Numbered from the stretch's first letter, positions 7,989 through 17,768 are shown. The stretch: DNA of 64,000 bases from Candidatus Methylomirabilis sp. (GCA_020722725.1 DYKG01000006.1:45772-109771), one strand, 5' to 3'. The notes: generated by a model not told the origin, from the sequence alone. Program-made: numbers and translations.

Positions 7989-9241
7989 GAAGCTTGAGAT
8001 TTGTCCTGAAGTCTCTTGGCTGCAAGGTCAGCCAATACGATGGCGAGCGTCTTGCCGAAAAATTGCAGATTCTTGGATTGAAGCCAGATGAAAAAGAACC
8101 TGATATATTTATTTTAAATGGTTGTTCGGTTACCGGGCGGGCGTCGCAAAAAGTTCGTCAGACCCTGCGTGCGGCCAGAAAACGCTGGCCTGAAGTGAAA
8201 ATCGTTCTGGCCGGTTGCGAAGCCAGATTGCGCCGCCAGCGCAATGAGGAAAGCCTTGAAGCAGACTATGTGCTGCCTTTTTTCGGGGAATTTTCGGCAG
8301 TGCTGGCAATGGTTCAGCATCTTTTTGCTGATTTTGCTTGTGATCCGCGCCGGGTCGCCTTTGAAGAGCCGGTTTTAACCGCAAAAACCCGTGCATTTCT
8401 TAAAATTCAGGATGGCTGCAACCAGTTCTGCTCTTATTGCATCGTTTCGCATCTGCGGGGCGAAGAATGGTCCCGGCCCATTGATGAGGCAATTGAAGAA
8501 GCACGCAGATTGGCAGCTGAAGGGCATAAAGAAATCGTTCTTACCGGCATTCATCTCGGCCATTTCCGGCCTTCATTGATCGATCTGCTGCGTCAGCTGG
8601 AAAAAATTCCAGAGCTGGCAAGAATCAGACTCAGCTCGATCGAGCCGGTTGAGGTCGATGAAAAACTGATCGACTGGGCTGCTTCATCAGAAAAAGCCTG
8701 TCCGCATTTTCATCTTCCTTTGCAATCAGGCTGTGATTCAATTCTGAAAATGATGCGCCGGCCTTATTCCACTCAAGATTTCAGAAAGGTGGTCGAGCGA
8801 ATTCGTCAACGAATGCCCCTGGCAGCCATAACTACCGACCTGATTGTCGGTTTCCCTGGTGAAACTGATGAATTTTTTGCTGAAACCGTGAAGTTTATCG
8901 AAGAAATTCAGTTTTCGCGCATTCATATTTTCAAGTTTTCACCCCGGGATGGCACTCCTGCCGCCACAATGCCTGATCAGATCGGAAACCATGTAAAATC
9001 GATGCGATCAGATGAAGTTGAAAGAATCTGGCATAAGAGCGCCGCTGCTTTTTACCGAAAATTTGTCGACAATAGAGTTGAGGTTCTGTGGGAAACTTTT
9101 GCAGGAACCAGCTTGCAGGGTTTTTCCCGTGAATATGTTACTTGTTTTTGTGAAGGGAAATCCGAGGGTTTGATAAATTCAATTGCTCTGGCAACCGGTG
9201 TTTCCAGCGATGACAATGGGTTAGAAGTCTTTTTCGATTAA
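7985..9241 (+). CDS. mtaB: tRNA (N6-threonylcarbamoyladenosine-37-C2)-methylthiotransferase MtaB
   Basis: This protein of 418 residues is a radical-SAM methylthiotransferase. The N-terminal domain binds one [4Fe-4S] cluster through Cys13, Cys47 and Cys78. The radical SAM CxxxCxxC motif is Cys145/149/152 within GCNQFCSYC. The LPLQSGCDSILKMMRR and FPGETDE segments are typical of MtaB/MiaB. MtaB converts t6A37 to ms2t6A37 in ANN-decoding tRNAs. It is translationally coupled to rsmE by a 4-bp overlap and ends the operon. Confidence 0.94.
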   Translation: MRSLRFVLKSLGCKVSQYDGERLAEKLQILGLKPDEKEPDIFILNGCSVTGRASQKVRQTLRAARKRWPEVKIVLAGCEARLRRQRNEESLEADYVLPFFGEFSAVLAMVQHLFADFACDPRRVAFEEPVLTAKTRAFLKIQDGCNQFCSYCIVSHLRGEEWSRPIDEAIEEARRLAAEGHKEIVLTGIHLGHFRPSLIDLLRQLEKIPELARIRLSSIEPVEVDEKLIDWAASSEKACPHFHLPLQSGCDSILKMMRRPYSTQDFRKVVERIRQRMPLAAITTDLIVGFPGETDEFFAETVKFIEEIQFSRIHIFKFSPRDGTPAATMPDQIGNHVKSMRSDEVERIWHKSAAAFYRKFVDNRVEVLWETFAGTSLQGFSREYVTCFCEGKSEGLINSIALATGVSSDDNGLEVFFD

Positions 9242-9257
9242 TTTTATAGATTAAATT

Positions 9258-9288
9258 TTGCCAGCCCAGGCTTAGCCTATGCTACAAT
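9258..9288 (+). promoter_or_regulatory. possible sigma-70 promoter of pseudopilin cluster 1
   Basis: TTGCCA at 9258-9263 and TACAAT at 9283-9288 flank a 19-bp spacer, one or two bases longer than ideal. It lies about 30 bp upstream of the first pseudopilin start, in the 77-bp gap after mtaB. Confidence 0.4.
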
Positions 9289-9318
9289 TAAAGCGAGACT
9301 GGTTTTTGGATTAAATCG

Positions 9319-9843
9319 ATGCTGAAAAAAAGTGGTACCACGCTTATTGAGATAATGATCGCTTTATTCGTTCTTGCTTCTGCCATGATTCCGATCGCTT
9401 CAATTATGGGATACGGCGGTCGAGCAACCAGTAAAGATGCGAGACGTATTCTTGCGATGCAACTGCTCGACAAAACTTTGCGCCAGATGTTGCAGGCTGA
9501 TTATGACGAGATACCCATCGGAAAAAATATCCAGAACGGCTTTGAAGGCATAGCCCTTGGCGATGTTACAGCTGGCCAGGATAAGGGGTTCTCCTTCAAT
9601 ATCTCACTGGACAGTGAGTATGTTAATCCGGTGAAATTCAAATACCGGGGAGTAGGGGTAAATCGCCCGACTTTCAAGGCAGATAGCCCGGTCGGAGACG
9701 ACTTTTTACCTGAAGAGACAATTTCTCTCAATGATGTGGTCATCAAATTAACGGTTACCGTGACCTGGAATGAGCAGCAGAATCTGCCGGTTTCGGTTTC
9801 AGCGATGACTTACCGGGCAGATTTTCAGAGGAGAACCGGTTGA
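9319..9843 (+). CDS. type IV pilin-like protein (PilV/GspI-like minor pseudopilin)
   Basis: This protein of 174 residues has a class III signal: a short basic leader ending KKSG, then TTLIEIMIALFVLASAM with the conserved Glu at +5. Cleavage by prepilin peptidase after the Gly would be expected. The rest is a small soluble domain of no clear family. It opens a run of three pilin-like genes (9319, 9843, 10330) followed by large secreted proteins. Together these look like the minor tip pseudopilins of a type IV pilus or type II secretion-like machine. No assembly ATPase, inner-membrane platform, secretin or peptidase gene is in the window. The ribosome binding site is weak. Confidence 0.85.
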   Translation: MLKKSGTTLIEIMIALFVLASAMIPIASIMGYGGRATSKDARRILAMQLLDKTLRQMLQADYDEIPIGKNIQNGFEGIALGDVTAGQDKGFSFNISLDSEYVNPVKFKYRGVGVNRPTFKADSPVGDDFLPEETISLNDVVIKLTVTVTWNEQQNLPVSVSAMTYRADFQRRTG

Positions 9844-10319
9844 TGCATTATCTTGACGCAAAACGATCTGGAATGGCCCTGATTATTGTGCTGACACTGG
9901 CTACCGGCATTCTTATACTTGGCATTTCTTATATTAATACGATCAGAAAGCAGTCCGGGCGCAATACCATCGAGCTTGGGGCAATTCAGGCTGATCTTCT
10001 TGCCGAGGGCTTGACTCAGATTGCCATGCTGAAATTCAAAGAAATTCCCGGGCCGTTGTATTACGCCTATATTGCACACGTAAAAGGAAACACCTCGCAA
10101 CCCTATTCGGTTTATCACGGCGACGCTATTCTTGGGGGCAAGCTTGACAGCCCTTTCAATGCCGAGTTTCGCACCACATTTCAGCTGCTTTCGTCGAAGA
10201 TGTATCAGGATATGAACGTTAAAATTACAGTGGAAGTTGAAGTCAGCCGGCCAGATGGTGAAAAATACCAGCGTCTGATTGAACGTACGGTTTCTGGTTC
10301 TCGTCGACCAGCATTCTGA
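9843..10319 (+). CDS. PilX/GspK-like membrane-anchored pseudopilin
   Basis: This protein of 158 residues has a basic leader and a hydrophobic N-terminal helix beginning GMALIIVLTLATGILIL, as in PilX-type minor pilins. It lacks the clear GFTLxE processing site of its neighbours. ATG 9843 is chosen; it overlaps the preceding TGA by one base, so translation is coupled. The C-terminal part is a mainly beta-strand domain of unknown family. Its position between a PilV-like and a GspJ-like protein matches the gene order of minor pilin operons. Confidence 0.75.
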   Translation: MHYLDAKRSGMALIIVLTLATGILILGISYINTIRKQSGRNTIELGAIQADLLAEGLTQIAMLKFKEIPGPLYYAYIAHVKGNTSQPYSVYHGDAILGGKLDSPFNAEFRTTFQLLSSKMYQDMNVKITVEVEVSRPDGEKYQRLIERTVSGSRRPAF

Positions 10320-10329
10320 AGGAGCCTGC

Positions 10330-11109
10330 ATGAGATTGAAAACTGACTGTCGCAGAGGCTTTACTTTAATAGAAATTCTTATTGCCGCCGGCGTTCTTTC
10401 GCTTTTCATGACCGGAGTATTTTCTTTATACCGCTCAGGTTCAAAAGGCTTTGTGGCCGGCACCTGGCGTGCTGAAGAACAGAAACGCGCACAACTTTTC
10501 CTTTCAGCCCTTTCCCGTGATTTGAGTATGGCAAATCCGGCTTTGTTGAGAATTGAAGATGACGGGGCGCGGACAGTGGTTCAAAACACCCCCATCTATG
10601 TTAATAAAGATATGTTCAGATTCAATGCCAACCCGGTTTTTATGGATGCCAACACCAAAAACTGGACCTGCCTGCTCGCATTTTCCATTTCTTACCCTTA
10701 CCTTGAAGCCAACGCCACCTTTGCCACTCCGCTTGAAAATGGAAAATGGTCTGGTGTGGCGATCTGGGTAAAAGAGCGCAAGGTGCGCTATGTAAGAACC
10801 AGTGACCCGAATTTTTATTCTTCGCACCCGGTGGGTATGCCCGGTGCCATCGTTCAGTTTCCTGGCCCGGGAATTGTGGGTCCCGGTGCAGATTTTCGGC
10901 CAGATCCAGATCAAAACCGCAATCGTGATTTCGACTTCAATCTGGACCAGATTGCCTGCGTGGCCACTGGCACCAGTCTTGCTAGTCCAAGAGTGATGGA
11001 GTTTATTTGTCGTTTTGCCAGGATTGAGGGCGGTAAAAAAACCGACGCAGAAATCGTGCAGAACGTCACGGTAAAGCTGGCCTCGATGACTCCTATAGTA
11101 ACCTTCTGA
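10330..11109 (+). CDS. type IV pilin-like protein (PilW/GspJ-like)
   Basis: This protein of 259 residues has the processing site RRG|FTLIEILIAAGVLS, with Glu at +5, followed by the hydrophobic helix. The mature part is long for a major pilin and fits a minor PilW/GspJ-type subunit. ATG 10330 is supported by GAAGGAG a few bases upstream; the longer frame from 10279 runs into the upstream gene. It is followed 10 bp later by a secreted protein. Confidence 0.85.
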   Translation: MRLKTDCRRGFTLIEILIAAGVLSLFMTGVFSLYRSGSKGFVAGTWRAEEQKRAQLFLSALSRDLSMANPALLRIEDDGARTVVQNTPIYVNKDMFRFNANPVFMDANTKNWTCLLAFSISYPYLEANATFATPLENGKWSGVAIWVKERKVRYVRTSDPNFYSSHPVGMPGAIVQFPGPGIVGPGADFRPDPDQNRNRDFDFNLDQIACVATGTSLASPRVMEFICRFARIEGGKKTDAEIVQNVTVKLASMTPIVTF

Positions 11110-11119
11110 CAGGAGAGAT

Positions 11120-11896
11120 ATGAAAAGATTTTTTACAACAATGATAGTTTTTTTTACACTGGTATTTATGGCATCTTCACTTCAGGCAGGCAAGCCAGAG
11201 TGGGGTGTCGTTAATTCTTCGGTTTTGATTCGACTTCATCCGTTGATGCAGCAATTTGACCCGGCGACCCGGCGGTTCAGAGGCACTCTCTCAGAGCCCG
11301 GCCCTGAAGAAGGTCAGGCTGATTATAATGCCAGGCTGCAAAGTCGTCTGCAGGCCATGGAAAACACTATTCGGCAGCTTGACCTGAATTATGCCGGTCA
11401 GATAACCGGTAGCGGTATGTCTGCTAAAAAGTCATACCTTCTCTACTGGAAAAAGCGGGAGAGCCTGCGTTTTTACGCGTATTTGCTCAAAGAAGCGCTA
11501 AGTCTCGCTTCAAAGCAGGGTAATTTTTATCTCAATATGCCCTCAGACTGGACTTTAATGCCGGTTGTGAGGGGTATTAGCTCAACGATAAATGAAGTCT
11601 GTATGATTCTGGCCAAAAGAAACGAGTTGATCGGGGTTCTCGACAGTTCTGTGTTCGATTCTCCAACTACTGCCATGGCGACCGGGGTAAATCAGCACTG
11701 GGGTGTTTGGCGCGGCGATGAGAAGGCCATGAGTCAGATAAGCCAGTCATGCGGGCAATTAATGTTCAGTGTCAGACAAAGTTTCCCTGAAAGAAGCCAC
11801 CGGCCATTCGTGGCGGGTGTGGTTGATCTTCAGGTTCCAGCGATCGAGATGTTGAAAAGCATATCATTGCCGAACGCAGATGTTCCCGAAGAATAA
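11120..11896 (+). CDS. secreted protein of unknown function with an LHP-M motif (paralogue of next gene)
   Basis: This protein of 258 residues has a Sec signal peptide ending near SSLQAG. I do not recognise the family. The first mature segment, VVNSSVLIRLHPLMQQFD, is matched in the next gene by a VDYKLLVGLHPKMGSYD segment. This start resembles the N-terminal strand of Skp/OmpH-like periplasmic chaperones, but the resemblance is short. The middle is alpha-helical and charged. GGAG lies just upstream of the ATG. Being part of a pseudopilin run, it may assist folding or assembly of the large secreted protein at 12883. Confidence 0.7.
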   Translation: MKRFFTTMIVFFTLVFMASSLQAGKPEWGVVNSSVLIRLHPLMQQFDPATRRFRGTLSEPGPEEGQADYNARLQSRLQAMENTIRQLDLNYAGQITGSGMSAKKSYLLYWKKRESLRFYAYLLKEALSLASKQGNFYLNMPSDWTLMPVVRGISSTINEVCMILAKRNELIGVLDSSVFDSPTTAMATGVNQHWGVWRGDEKAMSQISQSCGQLMFSVRQSFPERSHRPFVAGVVDLQVPAIEMLKSISLPNADVPEE

Positions 11897-11914
11897 GGCA
11901 TTCGAGGATAATAT

Positions 11915-12868
11915 ATGAAAAATATTTTTAAAAAAATTGTTTTAATTTGGGTATGCTTCTTTCCTTTGGCCGCTTTTGCTGTGCCGCCGATGTACACCGT
12001 TGATTACAAGCTTCTGGTCGGCCTCCATCCGAAGATGGGTTCATACGATATCGTTCTTGAAAGACATCTGCGATCAGATATTAACTTCAGCGATTCAAAC
12101 CGTATTAATGAACTGAATCTTCAAATTGCCAGCGCCAGCATGCAGGCAAATCGGCGTATAGAAGAACTACAACGTGATCTTGATCGCCTGCTGGCCGAAA
12201 AAGCAAAAGTGGAAAACCGAATGACCGGGGTTGTTGAGTTCGATGAAGAGCTTGGAAGATATGATGGAGACAGCAGTAGAAAGCATCAGGCCAGAAAGAT
12301 TTCAGAAATTGAGATGGACATTGTTGCGGTTCAGGCAAAAATAGATGCGATCTGGGATGACGTGATGAACCCACTTTACCTGAGTCGTCAGCAGTCGCGA
12401 AAAATAGTTGAATCGGTGCTTGCGGAGATCGATCTGATGCTTGAGCAATTCTCGACGCAATTGGGGAATGCGGTTATTGTTGACCGGGATTTTCTTGGTT
12501 CACAGATACAGCCTGATAAAGTTACATCTGCTCCATCAGTAGGCGCAGACCCTTTGAGTATCAGGCTTTACCAGTCTCTTTTGCACTCTGACCTCGTTGG
12601 TGATGTTCCAGATGTTTATAAGCGTGACCCTGAACTGCGAAAATATGCTTCACAAATGCGCCGCGATATTGAAGACAGTTTCGACCGCAATATTTCAATG
12701 CAGATTTCCAAACAGCCTTTATATGGAAATCTGCCTAAATTTCGCGGGCGACTATTTCTGGCCGGTGCTCAAAATCTCGACATAACCCGCCAGGTTCTTG
12801 AAAAGATTTTTGTAAAACATGCGGTTAAAGCTGATATTGCCGCCCGTATTCTTGCCCAGGTCAAATGA
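11915..12868 (+). CDS. secreted coiled-coil protein of unknown function (OmpH/Skp-like start)
   Basis: This protein of 317 residues has a signal peptide ending near AAFAV. The mature N-terminus carries the same LHP-M motif as the previous gene. Residues about 60-110 form a predicted coiled coil (RRIEELQRDLDRLLAEKAKVE). This combination recalls Skp/OmpH-type chaperones, although the protein is about twice their size. No catalytic motif is visible. It has a weak GAGGATA element upstream, and its stop lies 14 bp before the next start. Confidence 0.7.
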   Translation: MKNIFKKIVLIWVCFFPLAAFAVPPMYTVDYKLLVGLHPKMGSYDIVLERHLRSDINFSDSNRINELNLQIASASMQANRRIEELQRDLDRLLAEKAKVENRMTGVVEFDEELGRYDGDSSRKHQARKISEIEMDIVAVQAKIDAIWDDVMNPLYLSRQQSRKIVESVLAEIDLMLEQFSTQLGNAVIVDRDFLGSQIQPDKVTSAPSVGADPLSIRLYQSLLHSDLVGDVPDVYKRDPELRKYASQMRRDIEDSFDRNISMQISKQPLYGNLPKFRGRLFLAGAQNLDITRQVLEKIFVKHAVKADIAARILAQVK

Positions 12869-12882
12869 CCAAGGAGGATTGT

Positions 12883-15800
12883 ATGCGACGATTTATTCTG
12901 TTGTCTGTCCTGGTGCTGGTTGCGTTTACCGGTCCGGTTTACGGTCTGGCAGTAGAATACATGCGCAATGGCGAGTGCTACCTGTTGATTGGCCACAGTG
13001 ATGCCACTTTCCGTGGGGTTTACCGTCTGAACAATCCTTCGAGCGAACCCGATGGCAATCCTGTCGGCGTCAAGCTTTTTGACCCCAGAGATTCGTATGG
13101 TATTGCGGTTAATCTAAACCGCAAAGTTTATACTTTTTCTGAAAATGTTGCACCTTCTTATGTCAAAATTACCGACCCAATCAAACGTTTGCTTAAAAAG
13201 CCAGGCGGAGTAGGTCTCTGGGGCGCTCATTGCGATACCCGCAAAAGCTATTATGTCAGTACTGAAAATACTACATATGATGAGTCTAATCGTCCGATTT
13301 ACACTACTACCGGTCCGATGGGCAGCAACAATGAAAACCTTTCAGACGATCCGACCAATGTTTCCTGGACCTGGAGCGGTATTGTAAAACCAACAATCAA
13401 GCATACCGACAAGTGGTATTTTCAAAAAACTGCGGTTTATTGCCATAACAACTGTATTTATACCAATGGATCATCCGACGCCTACTGGTGCCATTTTGTC
13501 AATGTTGACAGCTCTGGTTATGGCTCGATTCCCAATGATTCCTGGTGGCAGTCACGCGATGCTGACCCGCATGGCCGCAAAGGAAACATTTTCTACTGGG
13601 ATCGTGTTTATCGAAAATATACCTACTATGATCTCAATTCCTGGGATAAAACGATGGGTATCTGGAAACCATGGGCTCCGGTTTACAGCAAGTCTGAAGG
13701 GATTGCTGACAAAATCTATGACGAAATTGTAAAACGCTCGCAAATTTCTGCCTGCATGAACGTTGTCTGCGTTAATGGCAGTAACGAGCAGAATTTTTCG
13801 GCGAAGCCCAAATTTACCTGCCTGGCCATGTCACCGTTCGGCCGCATGTATCTCTATACCAGAACACAATCCAGCGCCTCTGATGGTGAAGTCAGACTGA
13901 ATGGTACGGCAATGTCTCCAACCAGTTCAAATATTCGTGGCTATCTGAATGACCTGACCACGGAATGGGTAGGGGTTTCAGCAAAAAGCAAGACTGATGA
14001 TTTCGTTTATCTGCTTGGAACCAATCTGATTAAAGACTGGTTGAAAAAGTTCAACATCAAACCCTCATCGCTGAATATTACTTCGGTCGCCGTTTCTGAC
14101 CAATGGTGGCTTGACGGTGGTATCGTGTATGCCTACGATGCTGATGAAGGCGCAGCTTATCAATTTATTCGCTTTGATAAAGATGGTAACGATACCTGTA
14201 AGGCGATTCCCAAGAAAATAGTTATTGGCGCAGGGGTTGATGCTTTGAAAGCGGATGGTTTCGGTAACCTTTATTTTGCCAAAACCACACAGGAGCCTGA
14301 ATCCTCAGCCAAGATCAGCTGGCCAGAGCTGTATACATTCTACGGCTACAGTTTCTACAGTGGACGGGCCTACGCAATTGCCTATTATCGACAAAAGGTT
14401 TTTAAAACAGTTTTCTGCCAGGAGTTGGGCGCAACCGGAAACTATCAGGTCGGCAAAATCCATATCGGCAATAACATCTATCGGCGCTATTTCAGTGTTC
14501 CGCTGGCCACCTGGCCCACTTTGACCCTGGCTAATCTTAAATCAGCGGCAGCATTGCCGGGCTGGACCTGGATGACAGGGCTTCAGGTAAACACGCTGGT
14601 AGCAGATCCCAAGCTTACTCAGCTGGGAGTCATCAACGTTGCCACCCCGCCGAAAATGACTCTTCTCAACGGTCAACTTGGCGTGGTTGACATTGTTGGG
14701 GTCGAAGACGTTTCCCCTGGTTTTAAATTCCTTACCGATGAAGTTGACCAGGCCATGTATACCTTCAGAATTGAAAATGCCCCCTATTGGGAAGGCCGAA
14801 ACAACATTGCAGTTCCCGGCAAAACCAAGTGGGAGGGCGATCGCAACTACAACGGCACTGAGGGCGGTTTTGTTTCTTCCCTTATGAATACCTCTTCATA
14901 TGTCGATTCATCGCCTGAAGTACTCTATACCTGGAAAATTTATAAAATTCAGGATGCTTTTGGTAACCCACTTCCTTCGCCGCAACTGGTCAAAGAAATG
15001 GTCGATAGCCCAAGCGCTGCGATTAAATACTATTTCCGTTCAGGAACATATCAGATCATGGCTTCTGCCAAATTCAAATATTATGATTTCAACAGTCTGC
15101 CTTTTGGTTCGACCGTCGACGACCTGAATGATTCGATTCGACCTGCCACTGGTTATGAAATTGCAAAGGCTGCGCCGGTCGATCCGGGAATAAACAAAAA
15201 AGCTTTTCCAGGCTTGGAAACTTCAATTCCTGCGAACACTGCAGTGACGGTTCTTAAAGTTAATCGCCAGATTCCGATTCCGGCCGGAAAATCTGTTGAT
15301 ATTCAGCGCCTGATTGGGACCAAATGGACTGATCCCAAGCTATACGGAAGCGTCAAATATCACGGAGTATGGGAAGACGAAGATAACAAGTGGCGTTTAA
15401 AAGAAGATTCAAAAGATCCTGTCGGGGATTACCTGCATGATCTTTATTTCCTGCCCAAGGTTAATAACAGCAATATGGTTCCGGGCACGTTGAAGTGGAA
15501 AAACAACATGCCGGTTCAGTATGAATGGACATTTAATCTGACTCTTCCTGATGGAACCGTTTATCCTGCCCAGGAAATCTCAAAGCAGAGCTGGAGCCAG
15601 ACAGATTTCGCCATCAATCTGAAGCAGGATTTCCCAACTGACCCGACAATGGGAAAACTGGTCTGCAAAGCTTACCGAGACTGGGAATATCTTGAAAATA
15701 CTTATGACAGCGATGGCAACTATATTGGCCAGGAGAAAATAGTAGGCACAATTGAATATGCCGGTGATGTTGATATTCTGGTAAAAGATCAGACTGCCCC

Positions 15801-17046
15801 CAAGGTTATTGCCATTAATGGAAAATCTCTGGTGACAGGTTCGCCTCTTGACCCCATATTACTTGGAACCACAGCCGGTTCGGTTAATGCAGCCCTTTCA
15901 CACAATGATTACAGCAATCCCGCCAGTTTCTCTATTCTGGTTGAAGACAACAATATCTACGCTAATATGAATATGGTTGCCCCGGTCGCTGCTGCAGATC
16001 GACTGCATAATCGAGGCAGCAAACAGGTGGGCACTTTCATGTTTGAACGTGGTTCTGGCAAGGAACTTTATCCCTCTAATCCAGCCACTGCACAATTCAA
16101 GCATTATACAAGCCCTGGTGCAAGCCTGGTTGCCGATATTACGACCATCTGGACTCCCGATGAAACCTATAAGGTTATGCGCAAACCTCAGCCTTACAAG
16201 GCCGGTGATACAAGCAGTTTCATTCTTTATGTTTTTAGAGTTCAGGACTGGAAACATCTTCAGGATGGAACACCCGACGATATAATGTCAGACCCACAGC
16301 GCTGGCCCATCGATTTCGCCAACAACAGCCCGGGATACAATGCTAACGGTGCTCTTGGAGCCAAGCATTCCGGGTATGCAATATTTTTCGCACCCACAGA
16401 CAGTTCGGGCAATGCCAGCACCAAAGCCCATCTGGGCAATGTCTGGATTCGTGATGACCTGTTGCCGATCGTCTATTCTGAAACCAATGACTACATCAAT
16501 TCTTTCAAAGAGCTGCAGCCGTTCGGCATCGAGAAATACCTGGTCAAACATCCATTTGACAAAAAAAAAGATTACCCATGGTATGGCAAACTGCCGAACA
16601 ATCAGGGTGACTGGGCATGTGAAGATACCGGCACCTGGCCAGTTCTCAACGATCTGCTGGGTATTCCCTGCGGCCTGAACAAAAAGCTGGCAACCTACCA
16701 TCCACCAATCATTCAGGAAGGCATGGAAATATTCATGCAGGTCAGAGCGATGGATAACATTGCAGTTTCTGCAACGGTCAAACCATACATTGAAGTATCT
16801 GGTCCAGGCGGCTTGTACACCGAGGGAACTCCGGCCCAGATCAACGAGAATTCGGGCAGTCGCGAAAATATAAGGTTGATGTTGCAGAAATCAGGGGTTT
16901 ACGACGTGATGCTTACCGCACAGGATAATGCTCTTGACTTCTTTAATAATCCCAAACCGAACCAGAGAATCATCAGGTTTGGCATTGTTGTCGGCCCTGC
17001 CCAGATGGAAATCAGGGTAATCGACAAGAAAAATTCAGACCTGTAA
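12883..17046 (+). CDS. giant secreted protein of unknown function (1,387 residues)
   Basis: ATG 12883 is chosen because AAGGAGG lies at 12871-12877; it gives a clear signal peptide (FILLSVLVLVAFTG). The first half contains repeated strands with aromatic and Gly-Asn turns (for example GGIVYAYDADEG and DGFGNLYFAKT), which suggest a beta-propeller-like fold. The second half has DQTAPKVIAING and a long tail that look like tandem Ig-like or cadherin-like domains. No LPxTG, dockerin, T9SS or autotransporter signature was seen. It is the largest product of the cluster and may be the exported or surface-displayed cargo of the neighbouring pseudopilin system. Function unknown. Confidence 0.85.
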   Translation: MRRFILLSVLVLVAFTGPVYGLAVEYMRNGECYLLIGHSDATFRGVYRLNNPSSEPDGNPVGVKLFDPRDSYGIAVNLNRKVYTFSENVAPSYVKITDPIKRLLKKPGGVGLWGAHCDTRKSYYVSTENTTYDESNRPIYTTTGPMGSNNENLSDDPTNVSWTWSGIVKPTIKHTDKWYFQKTAVYCHNNCIYTNGSSDAYWCHFVNVDSSGYGSIPNDSWWQSRDADPHGRKGNIFYWDRVYRKYTYYDLNSWDKTMGIWKPWAPVYSKSEGIADKIYDEIVKRSQISACMNVVCVNGSNEQNFSAKPKFTCLAMSPFGRMYLYTRTQSSASDGEVRLNGTAMSPTSSNIRGYLNDLTTEWVGVSAKSKTDDFVYLLGTNLIKDWLKKFNIKPSSLNITSVAVSDQWWLDGGIVYAYDADEGAAYQFIRFDKDGNDTCKAIPKKIVIGAGVDALKADGFGNLYFAKTTQEPESSAKISWPELYTFYGYSFYSGRAYAIAYYRQKVFKTVFCQELGATGNYQVGKIHIGNNIYRRYFSVPLATWPTLTLANLKSAAALPGWTWMTGLQVNTLVADPKLTQLGVINVATPPKMTLLNGQLGVVDIVGVEDVSPGFKFLTDEVDQAMYTFRIENAPYWEGRNNIAVPGKTKWEGDRNYNGTEGGFVSSLMNTSSYVDSSPEVLYTWKIYKIQDAFGNPLPSPQLVKEMVDSPSAAIKYYFRSGTYQIMASAKFKYYDFNSLPFGSTVDDLNDSIRPATGYEIAKAAPVDPGINKKAFPGLETSIPANTAVTVLKVNRQIPIPAGKSVDIQRLIGTKWTDPKLYGSVKYHGVWEDEDNKWRLKEDSKDPVGDYLHDLYFLPKVNNSNMVPGTLKWKNNMPVQYEWTFNLTLPDGTVYPAQEISKQSWSQTDFAINLKQDFPTDPTMGKLVCKAYRDWEYLENTYDSDGNYIGQEKIVGTIEYAGDVDILVKDQTAPKVIAINGKSLVTGSPLDPILLGTTAGSVNAALSHNDYSNPASFSILVEDNNIYANMNMVAPVAAADRLHNRGSKQVGTFMFERGSGKELYPSNPATAQFKHYTSPGASLVADITTIWTPDETYKVMRKPQPYKAGDTSSFILYVFRVQDWKHLQDGTPDDIMSDPQRWPIDFANNSPGYNANGALGAKHSGYAIFFAPTDSSGNASTKAHLGNVWIRDDLLPIVYSETNDYINSFKELQPFGIEKYLVKHPFDKKKDYPWYGKLPNNQGDWACEDTGTWPVLNDLLGIPCGLNKKLATYHPPIIQEGMEIFMQVRAMDNIAVSATVKPYIEVSGPGGLYTEGTPAQINENSGSRENIRLMLQKSGVYDVMLTAQDNALDFFNNPKPNQRIIRFGIVVGPAQMEIRVIDKKNSDL

Positions 17047-17051
17047 AGGAA

Positions 17052-17768
17052 ATGCTGTTGATTCGCAAAATTCTGTCGGTGCTGATTCTTTTCAGCGCCG
17101 GCTTTTCTTTTTCTGCCGTCGAAGCCTGCAGCGAGTATGTTCATATGTGGCGACCAGTTAAAGAGGAAACATCTGCAAGCCTGTCTTCTGAAGGTCTGGC
17201 AGTTTTTCTGCGTCGGCTTGAAAAGCTTTTGCCACAGAATGAAAAAAGCTGGTTCATCTGCTTGAATCCTGCTTCAGAGACATTGAATGAGCTTTCATTG
17301 CCACTGGCTTCTGCCGTTTCATTACTAGACAACCGCAAGCTGATCTGGCATCATGAGTTGTCGCCGTTTTCCGGGAAAGCCGGAAAAATAGCGGCGATCT
17401 GGCTTGATTTTGTCGAGCCGCTTCGGCAAAAATACTGGTGGTATGATGACAATAAACCTCCCTTGGCCATGTTTCGTGTCGGTGAGCTTGAAAGCTCAGT
17501 AGTGCGGGTTATGGTGCGCGATTCAACCGGAAAAATATTTTTAATTGAAGAATTTAAACATTTGTTTTTAATCGAGAGTGATTTCATGGTGCCCGCCTGG
17601 TTCGGCAATGGCGGTGCCTGGTTGCGTCGTCTCTCATATCAGGTCGATCCGAAAGAAAAAAGGGTTGAATATACCTTTTCCATTCCACCGGATCAGGAAA
17701 CCATCAATGCTACTCCTGAAGATATCGACCGTTTTTATTTTGGTGATACTCCACCGAAAAGCTTTTGA
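17052..17768 (+). CDS. secreted protein of unknown function
   Basis: This protein of 238 residues has a Sec signal peptide (ILSVLILFSAGFSFSA) and probable cleavage near VEAC. No family is recognised. It is rich in Trp, including a KYWWYDD segment, and has an acidic-aromatic C-terminus. The ATG follows the giant protein's stop by 5 bp with AAAGGA, so it is the last gene of the pseudopilin cluster operon. Two cysteines lie near the mature N-terminus and the early middle and could pair in the periplasm. Confidence 0.75.
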   Translation: MLLIRKILSVLILFSAGFSFSAVEACSEYVHMWRPVKEETSASLSSEGLAVFLRRLEKLLPQNEKSWFICLNPASETLNELSLPLASAVSLLDNRKLIWHHELSPFSGKAGKIAAIWLDFVEPLRQKYWWYDDNKPPLAMFRVGELESSVVRVMVRDSTGKIFLIEEFKHLFLIESDFMVPAWFGNGGAWLRRLSYQVDPKEKRVEYTFSIPPDQETINATPEDIDRFYFGDTPPKSF

